DNA from: Bettongia penicillata ogilbyi
Lineage: Eukaryota; Chordata; Mammalia; Diprotodontia; Potoroidae
Direction: 5' to 3'
Assembly (NCBI GenBank): GCA_023548195.1
Contig: JAJHZJ010000799.1
Coordinates: 3,424,082-3,488,081 of the forward strand
DNA length: 64,000 nucleotides
Part shown: piece after piece, positions 51,783 through 62,244 of the stretch
Layout: every line of letters starts with the position of its first letter
Position numbering within the stretch: position 1 is the first letter of the stretch
Position numbers and translations under genes: made by a program
Notes under the pieces: model-generated
Database searches by the model: none
What the model saw: the letters and a program-made list of their open reading frames with translations, nothing else
What the model was told of the DNA's origin: nothing

Positions 51783-51935
51783 AACATGGTTCATGTCTAG
51801 GAGTTGCCACTTACTAGACAGAGTACTGGCAAGTCTCTTCCTGGCTCTGAGTCTAATGTCTAGAGTTAGAAGGGTTTACTATATGATTTCCAAGCTTTCT
51901 TTTAGCTTTAACGTACTGTGATTCCATGAAAGTTA
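51783..51935 (+). mobile_element. MIR/CORE-SINE
   Basis: Forward words: gccacttactagacagagta, ggcaagtctcttcctggctc, agagttagaagggtttacta, tatgatttccaagctttctt, gtactgtgattccat. Confidence 0.72.
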
Positions 51936-51939
51936 TATA

Positions 51940-52110
51940 ATACTTGTTAGAATCTGAACTTCTTGAGTGCAGAGACTGGATTACTATAAACTTAATTTCA
52001 TTTTATTTTTGCATGAATAAAGATTTTATTTGGTGAGCTTTATATGCCCAACACCCAAAATAGTACCTGACATATAGTAGGTGCTTAATAAATTTGAGTT
52101 GATTGATTGG
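51940..52110 (+). mobile_element. L2-like 3' end
   Basis: Terminal words: ttagaatctgaacttcttga, gtgcagagactgga, aatagtacctgacatatagt, aggtgcttaataaatttgag, ttgattgattgg. A TTTATTTT stretch lies inside it. Confidence 0.8.
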
Positions 52111-53326
52111 CTAATAGATGCAGAACGGCAGAGGAGGATATAACAAAGGATCAGTGATGAATCTTAGTGACCAAGTATAGAGAATTTGGAAAAGCTTAAT
52201 AGAGGAGGTATGATTTTAGGATATTTTACAGGATGGCACTCCAGCTTAGGAAAAGAAGGCCTCGAGGTGAGAGTGGGACGATCTTGCCCATTATAATAAC
52301 AATTTACATATACATGTATAACCAGTGATATTCTGTGCAGCTCCAAGGGAGCAAGAATATATATCTCTAGTGTCTCCTCTCTACCCCCCACTCCTTCTCC
52401 AAGGGAGAATCTAATTCCTGCTAAAAAGGGAAGTATGAAATTGGGGCCAGAGAGGTAGGGTACTGGGCTAGAATTATATCTGTTTATTCCCTTATATTTT
52501 GTAACTCTAGGGTAAATAATTTTTAAGTTCAAGTTAAATCCTAATTGCTATGATTTTAATAGGGATAGGGGGTTTATATTTAAGATGACTCCCTTCCCAC
52601 AAAATGCTAGTTCTTTGATGAACATACATAGCAAACAGCAAAGAAACCCCTTAACCAAGTTGATAGCAAAACAGAAAACAGAAAAAGTAAATGAATGAGA
52701 ATATATACCAGAAGATACACAAAGTGAATGAGCTCTCCCTCTAGAAATAGATTAGAGATTACAAGGACTCATGCATTTTTTCTCTTCACTACTAGCTTGG
52801 GCTTCTGAAATGATGGGCAGAGAAAGGGAAGAGAGGTCAAGTGTTTGCTCCATGGATAGATCAAGGCTCTCTTTAGGAGTAAGTTAACTCAGTTCAAACA
52901 AGAAAGAGAGTCCAAGATCTCAGCCAGAGAGGACTTTGCCTGAAGTGTCTAGTGCATTTAGCTAGGGGTAAGGGCATGATGGTCAATGGCAGTTCCTTTC
53001 ATGTCATTTGCTTCCTAGAGTATTTCTCCCCTCAGAGGAGCTAAAGAGAGGTTGACATCTTGGATCTTCTCTCTCAAAGGTGGAAGCCAGAAAAATCCAC
53101 AAATCTTGAAGACACTGGATCACTCTTCTCTCAAAGTGTCATCTACAGCATCCCTGCCCCTCAAAGGGAAAATTCCAAGTGGTCTCCATAACTTTCAGAA
53201 TAAAAGATAAACTGACTGGTGCCCAATAAGTCTAAATGCTACGGATAACTCTCCAAAGTGTATTCTTTGCTCCTGAATATTTTCCCAGAAGAAAGAGCTG
53301 TCACATTTCCTTGGTGGCTATCTGTT
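52111..53326. other. Unassigned DNA
   Basis: No gene or repeat family is recognised in 1.2 kb. The 122-residue minus frame at 52164-52532 has no known motif and no splice context I can defend. Confidence 0.5.
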
Positions 53327-53445
53327 TTATTACTGTGTGGCTTTAGACAAATTATTTTTTCTCTTTCTCCTCAGTTTCTTCTATAAAATGAGAGTATTGA
53401 TGATTTCTGTGGTCTCTACAAACTAAAACCCTATGATCCAAAGAT
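53327..53445 (+). mobile_element. MIR fragment
   Basis: Forward words: actgtgtggctttagacaaa, tctcctcagtttcttctata, aaatgagagtattgatgatt, accctatgatcc. Confidence 0.72.
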
Positions 53446-53494
53446 CTTTTCACCTTGGTAATCAGATCAATCAACTTCCTCTGTCTTGTGCAAT

Positions 53495-53600
53495 ATGAGA
53501 AGCAGTGAAGTATAGTGGGAAAAGCAATGGACTGTGTATCAGGAACTCTGGGTTCTGGTCCTGCCTATAATACTAAACTACTTTATGAATGAGGAAATGG
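53495..53600 (+). mobile_element. MIR fragment
   Basis: The forward front half: gagaagcagtgaagtatagt, gggaaaagcaatggactgtg, ggttctggtcctgcc. Confidence 0.72.
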
Positions 53601-54989
53601 GTCCAAGTTCTCTCATCTTTCTAACAATGGAGTTGGGTCCTCAGCTGCCAAAGTGGGCAGCTGCTAACATTATTTTTTTTTCTTGCTGACATTTCTGGTG
53701 CTGATGATAGGTCCCTAGTGGTGCTAGCTTGGTTCATCCAGTCTAATTTGAAGGTCTTCTGTCTCGCTACCTTTCTATGATGCTATTTTTGACCTCACAA
53801 TTCAATAGGGGGTGTGTACTTGAGGTGCTGAAGTAGACATCTCTTGGGTTGGCCAGTGCTGAGAATTACTGATCATTGCTATTTTCTGAGGTCTGACAGC
53901 ACTTCAGTTGGGCAATTCCCTTAAAAGGACTGGGATAGAATTTCTAAGGATTCACATCATGGAGTGTTTAGTGAAGATTCCTATCCCATTTCACAGAATA
54001 TAACTTGTAGAGTTCAAAGAAAAGTGAAGGGGGAAATGCCATCTAAGAAGACACTTTCCAGCTGTTTGGGGGGGCCAAGAGATGCATGCTCATTAGCATT
54101 CTGTACACTGCAGAGCCAGGATTGGGAGGGAGGGGTAGGAAAAAATTGCCCAACTTTTGACCCCAACCTCAAACCACACAAAATGCTTTGTTTATGGAGT
54201 GGCCAGAATTGGAAGGGGATGGATGTCTTGGGAGTTTGTATATGTCTCTGGCACATCAGTTGGCAATGTTTCATCAGGGCAACATCATAAGATGGAGATG
54301 TTGAAGGATCTAAGAAGGAAAAGTGCTTGGGGAGTGGTGGTGGGTGCAAACAGGCAACTTAGATTTTGGCTCTGGGATTATCTTCAAGCCTCTCAGAGCT
54401 GCCGTTCTTGCTGTAAACTTAGCTACTACTGCTTTCATTTGTCCAGCAGCTCTGGGCCTTTGCAAACAAAGCAGATCAGCCTAGAAGAGCAGCATGGGGC
54501 CAGCAGATGCTGGTACATGTTGGAACGTGAGCTCAGAGAGTGCAAAAAGACCTCATGCTCTTCCTCTTCCTCCTTTAAATAAACTGTAAAAAGAGCCTGC
54601 ATTTGGCAGAAATGAGGCAAAGCACCAGAAAAACACAAAAAAGTAGGAAAGAAGCCCAGACACAACCTTCCAGGCAACCTTCCTCAATAGCCTAGTGAAG
54701 GAAAAGGCCCCAAATGACTGTGAGCTGAAGACCACATATGGACAATAGATCAGTTGGTCAGGGTTCCAGGAACTACTCTGTACTAATGTCTTACGTCTGG
54801 GGGAGGAATAGGGGAAGGGGAAGGGAGGTTAATAATGGCCTTTAAGTCTCTAAAAGGGCAATGTGTAGAGAATAGTGATCAACTTTGTTTCCATTGAAAC
54901 AGCTATTTCAGTATCTTCTACGACTCTGTTGCTTCCAATCAGTTTGACTTTTCCTATGCACTTGACCATATTTTAACTTGCAATTAGAA
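53601..54989. other. Unassigned DNA
   Basis: No repeat family is recognised in 1.4 kb. Overlapping frames on both strands (108 and 141 residues on plus, 111 and 80 on minus, 53964-54735) show no recognised domain. With both strands open at once, chance is the likelier reading, but this is a place where an RNA-seq check would settle the matter. Confidence 0.45.
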
Positions 54990-55190
54990 TTATTTGTGTG
55001 TCAGTCTCTTGTAAAGTGCTTAGTACATAGTAGGCACTTAAAAATGCTTATTCCATTCTCTACCAACCTTAACTCAGTGGGGAAGCCACTTGAGGACAGA
55101 TGCCCTTTAGCATCTTTTCTTCTCCAGAGTCTTGTAGACAGTAGGTGTTTTATTAGTGATCATTCAATTGGATTGAATCAAGTCAAATTT
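54990..55190 (+). mobile_element. L2/SINE terminal fragments
   Basis: Two sets of terminal words: gtaaagtgcttagtacatag, taggcacttaaaaatgctta; then ttctccagagtcttgtagac, agtaggtgttttattagtg. They may be two ends or one worn L2. Confidence 0.55.
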
Positions 55191-55324
55191 CATCTCTAAT
55201 CCTCTTCCATTAAAACTTTAGGAGTGCATATATATTCTGTTCCTACTGAGGCCATAACTATTGAAGTTGAGTTGCCATTTTGGTAGGGGTAGAGGATAGG
55301 GGTAAAGAATGAGCAGGTCTTGGT
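55191..55324. other. Unassigned DNA
   Basis: No feature is recognised. Confidence 0.5.
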
Positions 55325-55717
55325 ATCTTAGTCCGTTCAATTGTGTCCAACTCTCTGTGACCCCATGGGAGATTTACTTGGCAGAGATACTGCAGTGGTT
55401 TGCCATTTCCTTCTATAGCTCTTTTTTAATTTTTTGGAAGTAATCGGGTTAAGTGATTTGCCTACAGCCACACAAGCCAGTAAGTATCTGAAGCTGGATT
55501 TGAAATCAGGTCCTTCTAACTACAGGACTGGTGCTTTATCCACTGTACCATCTAGCTGCCCCTCCAGCTCATTTTACAGATGAGGAAACTGAGGCAAATG
55601 TGATTGAGTGATTTGCCTGGAGTCACACGGCTAGTGTCTAAGGCCAGATTTGAACTCAGGAAGATGAGTGTTCTTGATTCCAGGCACAGAACTTTGTCCA
55701 CTGTGCCATCTAGTTAT
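55325..55717 (-). mobile_element. RTE-tailed SINE interrupted by another SINE
   Basis: The outer reversed element has its tail at 55325-55421 (gttcaattgtgtccaactct, ggcagagatactgcagtgg, tgccatttccttct) and the rest at 55561-55717 (ccagctcattttacagatga, ggaaactgaggcaaatgtga, tgtgccatctagttatg). A second reversed SINE fills 55422-55560. Confidence 0.9.
55422..55560 (-). mobile_element. SINE nested in the RTE-tailed SINE
   Basis: A T-rich start is followed by aagtaatcgggttaagtgat, ttgcctacagccacacaagc, gaagctggatttgaaatcag and ctgtaccatctagctgcc. The flanks tctatagctc (55412-55421) and cctccagctc (55561-55570) both derive from the outer element's tctccagctc, marking a target-site duplication. 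Confidence 0.88.
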
Positions 55718-56729
55718 GAAATACTAGACCATCATGAAAAGAGATATTAGTTTAATGTTCATTGAGTTCCCAGTCTCAGTGGCCTTAGGAGAGACATCTA
55801 TCAGTCAGGTCTAAGTATGGTCATAGTCCTGTTGAGGGGTGAGAGGACAGTTATTTTCTCTCCACACTAGACCAAGGGTGACATGGGAACTAGACAGAGA
55901 CTCCTTAGCTGAGAGGCTCAGTGGATATAATGTCTAGGTCACCCTATACACTCCATGGCTAATTATAGGCTGAGAGATGGAATAAACTGAACCTTAGTAC
56001 AACATTGTTCTTGTGTGACTCTCATTTTTTTTGGAATCTAATGAACTACCTCAATGCACACCCCACCAACACCTTTCTCTCTTTCTCCTATGGAGGCCAA
56101 ATGTCATGGATTGTGAGTTTAACCAGGCTCCCATAGAGTAGGAGTCAACCATCAAATCATAAAGATTTCATCCAATTCTCCCATTTCCCTCCAATGTCTC
56201 CCTGTGACCGAATGTATTTCTATGCCTCACTTCCTGTCCTCAAGCCCTAAATGCTCACCGATGCAGCTGTTCTGCAGCTGGCGATCCCCCCAATCACCTC
56301 CCACTCCCACAAACTCCATTCCCCAACTGAAAGAGGCTCAGGACGGAAGGTGCTACATCAATGTAAGACATTGTTATCATTTCCTTTCCCTCTCCACCAT
56401 CTAGGACCAGCTGTTTGTCCTCTGGCGCCTACAAAATCAAAACACCTGCCTTCCAGATGTTAGTGCTACAGAAAGCTCCGTAGAGGGCTGGCAGGTATAT
56501 AGTACTAATTAGAAATGCCCCTACCATACAAAAGCATAGATCCAAACTGGCTAAAAGTACCCTTATCAGAAAAAACTGATACAATTTCCCTTGCTTCTGT
56601 ATTTCAGGACCTAATACCATGCTCTTTTTCTAACTAAATGGTTTAAACTATCAGGAAACTCACTTTCTTCAATCCAGGTAGCAATCTTCAAGGGACTTTT
56701 TGCCACCATACTCTCATGGGGTCAATGAC
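55718..56729. other. Unassigned DNA
   Basis: No gene or repeat family is recognised in 1 kb. Plus frames at 56204-56463 are short and without motifs. Confidence 0.5.
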
Positions 56730-56912
56730 CCTGAGCTAGAAAATCCTTTAGAGATGACCAGGTCCATTCTCTTCATTTTACAAATGAGGAACTGAGGTCC
56801 ATAGCTGTTAAAAAGCTTTGACAAAGTGACCCATATAACAAATGCCTAGAATTCAAACCTAAGTCTTGTGATGCTGAATCTAGCACTCTTTCCAATGTAG
56901 CATGCAATCTCT
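56730..56912 (-). mobile_element. MIR/CORE-SINE
   Basis: Reversed order: gagctagaaaatcctttaga, gatgaccaggtccattctct, tcattttacaaatgaggaac, aattcaaacctaagtcttgt, ctagcactctttccaatgta, gcatgcaatct. Confidence 0.82.
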
Positions 56913-57048
56913 CCTGGCCACCTTTGACATTCAGTAGCTCACACATTCCCCCTGACCTTCTGTTCAGTTGTCCTTTGGGGGCACCATAGAACAGTAGCGA
57001 AAGGAAGAGGCCAGTGCTGGGGATGTAAAGAGATAGAAGCGATGTAGA
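56913..57048. other. Unassigned DNA
   Basis: No feature is recognised. Confidence 0.5.
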
Positions 57049-57510
57049 CAGGTGACACAGTGGATAGATCACTGGATGTGCAGTCAGCAAGATCTGAATT
57101 TGAATCATGTATTGGACACCAGTCATGTGCCCCTGGGCAAGATCTTTAGCTTTTCTGTACCCTAGGAAGCTCTCTGAGACTAACAATTTTAAATGAGGTG
57201 CAACTGTATATTGGTAGAGGGAGTTTCTCACTGGGAATTCTCTCTGTACCAATACTTTTCAAACATTTTAGTCCCAGGACCCCTTTATATTCTTAAAAAT
57301 TATTGAAAAGACTGCTCATAAGTTTTTAAGTGGGTTGTATCTATCAATATTTACCATGTTAGAAATTTAAAATGTCTTTGTATTATTATGAATGTAGATA
57401 TGACCTTGTGAGCCTCCTAAAGGGTACTCAGAGACTTCCTGGGGTTTCTGGACCACACTTTTAGAACAGCTGCCCTATGCCAATAAAATCACAGGTCTGC
57501 TCAAAAAAAA
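57049..57510 (+). mobile_element. SINE with 'AAATCACAGG' tail, interrupted by a MITE
   Basis: The forward SINE covers 57049-57249 (aggtgacacagtggatagat, tgaatttgaatcatg, gtcatgtgcccctgggcaag, atattggtagagggagtttc, gggaattctctctgtac) and resumes at 57473-57510 (ccctatgccaataaaatcac, aggtctgctc and an A-rich tail). The gap holds the element at 57250-57472. Confidence 0.88.
57250..57472. mobile_element. hAT-type MITE (223 bp)
   Basis: It begins caatacttttcaaacatttt and ends ccacacttttagaacagctg, so the ends form an imperfect terminal inverted repeat (CA....TTTTCAAAC against CA....TTCTAAAAG). The flanks ctctgtac (57242-57249) and ccctatgc (57473-57480) both go back to ccctatac of the host SINE tail, giving an 8-bp target duplication as hAT transposons make. 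The inner text (gtcccaggacccctttatat, tcttaaaaattattg, gtgggttgtatctatcaata) resembles a widespread mammalian hAT/Charlie-group relic. It has no coding capacity. Confidence 0.75.
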
Positions 57511-57544
57511 GAAAGAAAGAAATAAAAAGAAAGTAAAAAGACAG

Positions 57545-57890
57545 AAACATAGACTCTCAGAATTGGTTGTGATCTTAGGAGTTACAGAATTGGAAGAGAA
57601 CTTAGGAATTATCTTGTTCAGTCCATACCTAAACCAAATTCTCCTCTATCCACAAGAACCTGTTGTCTTGGCCCTGCTTGAAGACCTTAAATTAGGGGGC
57701 TCTCCTTACACTGAAACTCTCCACTCCCTTGGGATTACTCTAATTTCTAAGGATTTTTCCTTACATTGTAGAGCAATCTGTCTTTCTGCAGTATGTACAC
57801 ATGACTCCTAGACAATTTCTTTTCCACACAGCAACTGTTCAACTGCTGGAGAATAATTCAGAATGACTCTCCCCAATTCTCTTCAAATGA
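57545..57890 (-). mobile_element. CR1/L3-type LINE 3' end, diverged
   Basis: It follows the same reversed order as 8721-9050: agaattggaagagaacttag, ttgttcagtccatacctaaa, ccctgcttgaagacctt, ctaaggatttttccttacat, tgtagagcaatctgtctttc. A MIR-like start may precede it. Confidence 0.5.
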
Positions 57891-57966
57891 TATGGTTGGT
57901 ACCATCCTTATCGTTCTTGAACTGTGCTTGGCTGCCTTCCATGATGATGTTGTTCCTTCTGCAGTC

Positions 57967-57984
57967 ATCTATCTATAGATAGAT
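57967..57984. repeat. 18-bp perfect palindrome (ATCT/AGAT)
   Basis: atctatctatagatagat reads the same on both strands. It is a short TATC/GATA microsatellite that turns on itself. Confidence 0.95.
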
Positions 57985-58335
57985 ATCTATAGACCAGCCC
58001 TGGCCGGTCATCATACAATCCTTAAGACTATGACTGGCATTCCTGGAGAACAGGGAATATCAGGAACATTTATTATGACAAAGTAGAGGAGGAAAAATAA
58101 AATTCCATTTGACTTAGAGGAAGAAATAATTGAGGTCTCTTTGCTGTGCCACCAAGTCAACTTTCTAGTTGTGTTCCATTCATTCCCATTCTGCTTGTAG
58201 TTCTTTGTGCAGATATAATGTGGTGGGTGGTTCTCCTGGAAGTTTGGGACCAGGAACATGTTTATTCCTCCCTTCACCTTTGTTTTTAGCTACTTTTTGT
58301 GTGTTTTTCTATTAGAACGTAAGTTACCGAATGGC
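57985..58335. other. Unassigned DNA
   Basis: No family is recognised. Confidence 0.5.
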
Positions 58336-58400
58336 AACTTTTGCTTGTATTTGTCAGTCTAACACTTAGCACACTGTAGATATTTAATGAATGCTTTTTT
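58336..58400 (+). mobile_element. L2-like terminus
   Basis: A short end: ttgtcagtctaacacttagc, acactgtagatatttaatga, atgctttttt. Confidence 0.6.
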
Positions 58401-59654
58401 CTTTCCTCCCTCCCTCACTTCTATGCTTTTAAAGCCCAGATTCCTTTGCTGTACATTGACTGGGGATTGTCACTCCCTTTCAAGTTCTTTCTTGAAATAT
58501 ATGTGGTTCTTAGGACTAGATTTGGGGGTTTTCAAGGTAGTTTTTCCCACTGAAGGGTGCCAGGGATGCAGCCAACTTAGAGGGCAGGCTGATAGCATAA
58601 GGCTTGGGGTTCTGCCTAATCCAAGTTTGGGCCTCCTATAGCTCTTGGGACATGACTTGCACACAGTAGGCACTCAGTATTTATGAATGAATGACTGCCT
58701 CAAGGAGAATGACTTCCTCAGAGAGGAAGCAGGAGATACAAGCTCCTCCACAGTGCCTAGCATCTGGAAGGAAACCTAAACCATGTCATTGATCATCTCA
58801 ATGTTCCTAAATGTCCAGATGTTTGACATCAGATACATGTAACCATAGTTCCTGTCTTTGAGATGCTCATATTCTACTGGGGAGGGAGGGAGGAACAAAT
58901 TAAGCTAAGTAAAAACACAAGGAAGAGGAAGAGAGAAATATGACATCAGCTATCATGAGTCTGCTGTGGGAGGTGCATGAGGGTTAAAAACTGGCCTTGG
59001 CCAACGGATATCTAGGGCCAGCGCCAAAGGGGCTAGGTGTACTGTGTGACCTTCTCCTAGAGATATGAGAGTTACTCAAGTTTCTTTTCTGAGGGGACAA
59101 AGTTTATATTGCCCCTTGTCTATGGAGCTGGTGGAAACATCTGAAGTAAACAGCTTATTGGCTGCTGTGAATTTAAAGCGTCTCTTGTGGCTTATTGCGC
59201 TAATGATGAAAGAGATGACTGCTGGATTTCTGGGACATTAAGTACTGAGATGGGATACAGAGAATGAATCTTCCTTTCTGAAGGAGACAAGCTGGGTTGG
59301 GCAGGGGTATTTTAAATGGCTGGAGCTTTCAAAGCTACAGATCCGTTGTTCTCCAGCTGATGAGTTACTGGTGCAATCCAGACAACCCACTCAGAGACAG
59401 ACAAAGGTGACTGAGGGAGTTGGGATCCGGAGGAATCTAATAATCCCAGGTCTTGTTGGAAAGACAAAGCTTTTGTTGAATGCAGTGGTCTTCAGACTCT
59501 GGATCATGGAGGTTTCTAGTGGTTTTGCAATCTGCCTTTAGCTTTTCTCTCGCAGAAGCATCTTTCCCCGACTCTTTCATGTAATTTGGAGAAGAGGAAG
59601 TTGAATTAAAAACAGTGGGTGGATGAGAAGGAAAAGTGATCACATTTTGTGTGG
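58401..59654. other. Single-copy-looking DNA, possible conserved element at 58970-59400
   Basis: No family repeat is recognised apart from an L2-like end near 58650-58695 (cacacagtaggcactcagta). The part at 58970-59400 has retained CpGs (gccaacggatatc, gccagcgccaaagg, aaagcgtctc, attgcgctaatgatg) and homeodomain-like words. Candidate regulatory DNA only. Confidence 0.4.
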
Positions 59655-59778
59655 GAGTATAATGTTATGGAAAGAGCCCTGTCTTAAGAGTCAGGAAAGC
59701 TTTCTTTCTACTTGTTAATCACCGTAGACTTACTATGTGACTTTAGTTAAGTCTCTTTGCCTTTCTAGACTACTTATA
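59655..59778 (+). mobile_element. MIR fragment
   Basis: Forward words: tataatgttatggaaagagc, cctgtcttaagagtcagg, acttactatgtgactttagt, taagtctctttgcctttcta. It is cut by the element that starts at 59783. Confidence 0.75.
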
Positions 59779-59782
59779 TTTC

Positions 59783-60074
59783 AAGGTTTCTTAAGCTGGG
59801 ATCCATAAACTAAAAAAAAAGAAGAAAAAATTTTGAAACCCCTATTTCAGTATAATTAGTTTTCTTCATATCCTATGTAGTTTATATTACCTTATTTATT
59901 ATATTATACTATATTATTATAGCATAGTATCATATAATAGTATTATTATATTACTATCTTTACATACTCCTATGTAGTTTTTATTACTCCTTTACAAATA
60001 TTACTCCAAGAAGGAAGCTATAGACTCTACCAGACTTTCAAAGGGGTCCAAGGTACCAAAAATGTTAAATGCTG
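59783..60074 (+). mobile_element. MITE-like element, copy 3
   Basis: The longest relative of 9375 and 9719: aaggtttcttaagctgggat, ccataaactaaaaa, cccctatttcagtataatta, gttttcttcatatcctatgt, agaaggaagctatagactct, accagactttcaaaggggtc, caaggtaccaaaaatgttaa. A TA-rich expansion fills the middle (about 59885-59960), where a segment including 'cctatgtagtttttatta' appears twice. Confidence 0.72.
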
Positions 60075-60744
60075 GCTAGATACAAAATAGAGGGACTCTG
60101 CTCTGAGATAGCCTTCAGGCTGTAACATTAATGTCCCAACACAGAATTTGAAGTCAGGAATTGTTCACCTGAGAAGGAGCCATTAATATGGGCCTCTGTA
60201 AATTATGTGCAAATCACATGCAAATGTTCCCACTAACCCAACTAATTAGGCGCAGACTGAGAAAATAGGAGCCTTCAGGGAAAACCTAGTGGGAACAGGT
60301 CCTAGAGGGAGTCTTTCTTCCCTTCTCCCACAGCCTTTCCTGGTCCAGCTGACCCAGGGGTTTGGGTTGTGGCTCTTTCTGTTGACCTCCTGCACATGGC
60401 ACCTGGCTCCTAGCCATCTCAGCAAGGGGACAGCCATTAATTCTGGTCAACAGAAAGGAAATAAGAAACAACCAAAATAAAAGATGTCCTTCACTTCCTT
60501 TTCCCGTTAGTCCCTGCCTCCCCAAACTCACTGGAGACTGAGCAAAGGTCACTTGGGTTTCTTGCTGACTTTATGGGGCCAGTATGTTAAGGGGTCATTC
60601 CTTGGGACACCCTAAAGCTGCACTTTGGACAACCCAGGGTTCTCCAGGTTCTTTTCAGAAAAGCCACATTTGCAAGCTCAGTGACCTTTCAATTCCATAG
60701 ACTCTCAGCTTCTTCTCAGATCCCAGAGGATTCCTTTTTGGTTA
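60075..60744. other. Single-copy-looking DNA with octamer-like motifs
   Basis: No repeat is recognised. At 60205-60225 two related motifs lie side by side: atgtgcaaat and the POU octamer ATGCAAAT (60218-60225). They are flanked by cattaatatg (60181) and ctaattaggc (60242). This is the most regulatory-looking short stretch in the window. The frames on both strands near 60246-60552 have no domain. Confidence 0.45.
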
Positions 60745-61050
60745 GGGGTGTAGTTCAATAAACATTTATTAAATGTCTGCTGTATGCAAGTTATTGTGAT
60801 AGGCAATGAAGATACAAAGACCAAAAAAAATATCTCTGACCCCACAGAGCTTATATTTTATATGAACCGGGGAAAAAAGTCCATACAACATTTACGCAAG
60901 TCAGTTAGTCCATAAACATCTGTTAAGTACCTACTGTGTTCCAGGCACTGTGCTAAATGCTGAGGATATAAAGAAAGACAAAGCATAGTTCATGACCTCA
61001 AGGAACTTGCAGGCTAAGAGGGGAGACAATGCATAAAATGAAGCTGAAAA
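60745..61050 (+). repeat. Old interspersed repeat, two partial copies in tandem
   Basis: The motif 'aaacatttattaaatgtctgc, tgtatgcaagttattgtgat, aggcaatgaagatacaaag' is followed by a second version, 'aaacatctgttaagtaccta, ctgtgttccaggcactgtgc, taaatgctgaggatataaag, ctcaaggaacttgcaggcta'. Both belong to one old family, also seen at 50577 and 39890. Confidence 0.65.
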
Positions 61051-61329
61051 GTTGGGGAGAGAGGGGAGGGAGATGATGAAATCCTATTGCCTGGTGGGAA
61101 GTGATGACTTGTCTGCCTTAGACTCCCTCTTAAAAAGGTCTTGGGAAAAGGTCTCCAATGTCCACCCTCTGTCTCATCTAGCTCCGCAATACTCCCCTAC
61201 CAAGGGGTAGTAAAGTACTGAGGAGTGTTCACTTCAGAGGTGATGTCATCTTTCAAGAAGATGAATTTCTGGAGACAATTATGAAGTCCAGATGAGCATC
61301 AGATGGGTAAGCAAATTTACAATATGTAC
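61051..61329. other. Unassigned DNA
   Basis: No feature is recognised. Confidence 0.5.
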
Positions 61330-61435
61330 AAGATAATATAAGCTCAAGGGAGAGAAGGGGGAGAGGGAGAGAGAGGGGAGAAGAGTGTGGGAAGAGAAAG
61401 TAGAGAAATAGAGAGAGAGAGAGGAGAGAGAATGC
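61330..61435 (+). repeat. GA-rich microsatellite
   Basis: Imperfect gagaga and gggaga units; it gives a Ser/Leu frame on the minus strand. Confidence 0.93.
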
Positions 61436-61479
61436 TAGTAATTGTGCGATCAGGAGAGGCCTCATGTTCTTTGAAGGAA

Positions 61480-61650
61480 GCTACGATGCAGAGATGAAGA
61501 TGGAGGGTGCTACAAATGTGGGGGTGAGGGTGGGCAGCACTCATGCAAAGGCATGGGGATAGGAGATGGGATGTCACGTAATGAGAACAGCTGGCACATG
61601 AGTGCCTGGAGTAGAGAGTATGTGAAGGTGCAGTTATATGAAATAAGATG
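61480..61650 (+). repeat. Old interspersed repeat body
   Basis: cactcatgcaaaggcatggg, gataggagatgggatgtcac and gtgcctggagtagagagtat resemble the 40180-40220 part of the repeat at 39890-40285. Probably a later segment of the same element as at 60745-61050. Confidence 0.5.
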
Positions 61651-62124
61651 GTAAGTGTTGATCTGTTTTTCCAAGTAAAAGTACTTTTTGAACTATAAAG
61701 TGTCAAGCAAATTGGAATATGAAGGATAGGTAGGAGCTTTTGAATGAGCACTTACTACATACTGACAATGATTATGGTTGGAAACCAGTGATGTTGGAAG
61801 GCGCACATGCAGCTCTTGTCCTGAATGAGAAGAGATCAACACCTGCAGTATCTATACAGTTTGTACATGGGTATCAAGACCTTGAAAGATATAACTTTGG
61901 GGACAGGAAGTGAGTCAGAGGATATTCCTTGGTCTCCAGCTTGTGATTAGAGTCCCTCTGGCAAGTCCCCATGTCCCAGTTTCTGGATAGCAGACAACAT
62001 GATTAGAAACACATATACACACACACATACATGTCTCAAAGTTACAAATACCACCATTTTTGCCATTTCCAATTGAGAAACAGCAGGAGAGCATATAAAC
62101 AACACACATAAAGGATATAGTCAG
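61651..62124. other. Unassigned DNA
   Basis: No family is recognised. A short CA-rich run lies at 62014-62032. Confidence 0.5.
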
Positions 62125-62222
62125 GATGATGAGATTATGTCACTCTCCTGTTCAAGAATCTGTATCAGCTTCCCATGGCCTCATGAACGTGCCGACTTCT
62201 TAGCTTGGCGGTTTACGATGAG
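62125..62222 (+). mobile_element. LINE L2 fragment, before L1 insertion
   Basis: gatgagattatgtcactctc, ctgttcaagaatctgtatca and gcttcccatggcctcatg match the L2 stretch that encodes the segment after the reverse transcriptase. L2 text resumes at about 62757. Confidence 0.7.
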
Positions 62223-62244
62223 AACTGAAGCACAGAAGGTTATG

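Noticed and set aside
53964..54735. Overlapping frames of 80 to 141 residues on both strands
   Set aside because: No recognisable domain, both strands open, and no splice signals I can defend; most likely chance frames in repeat-free DNA.
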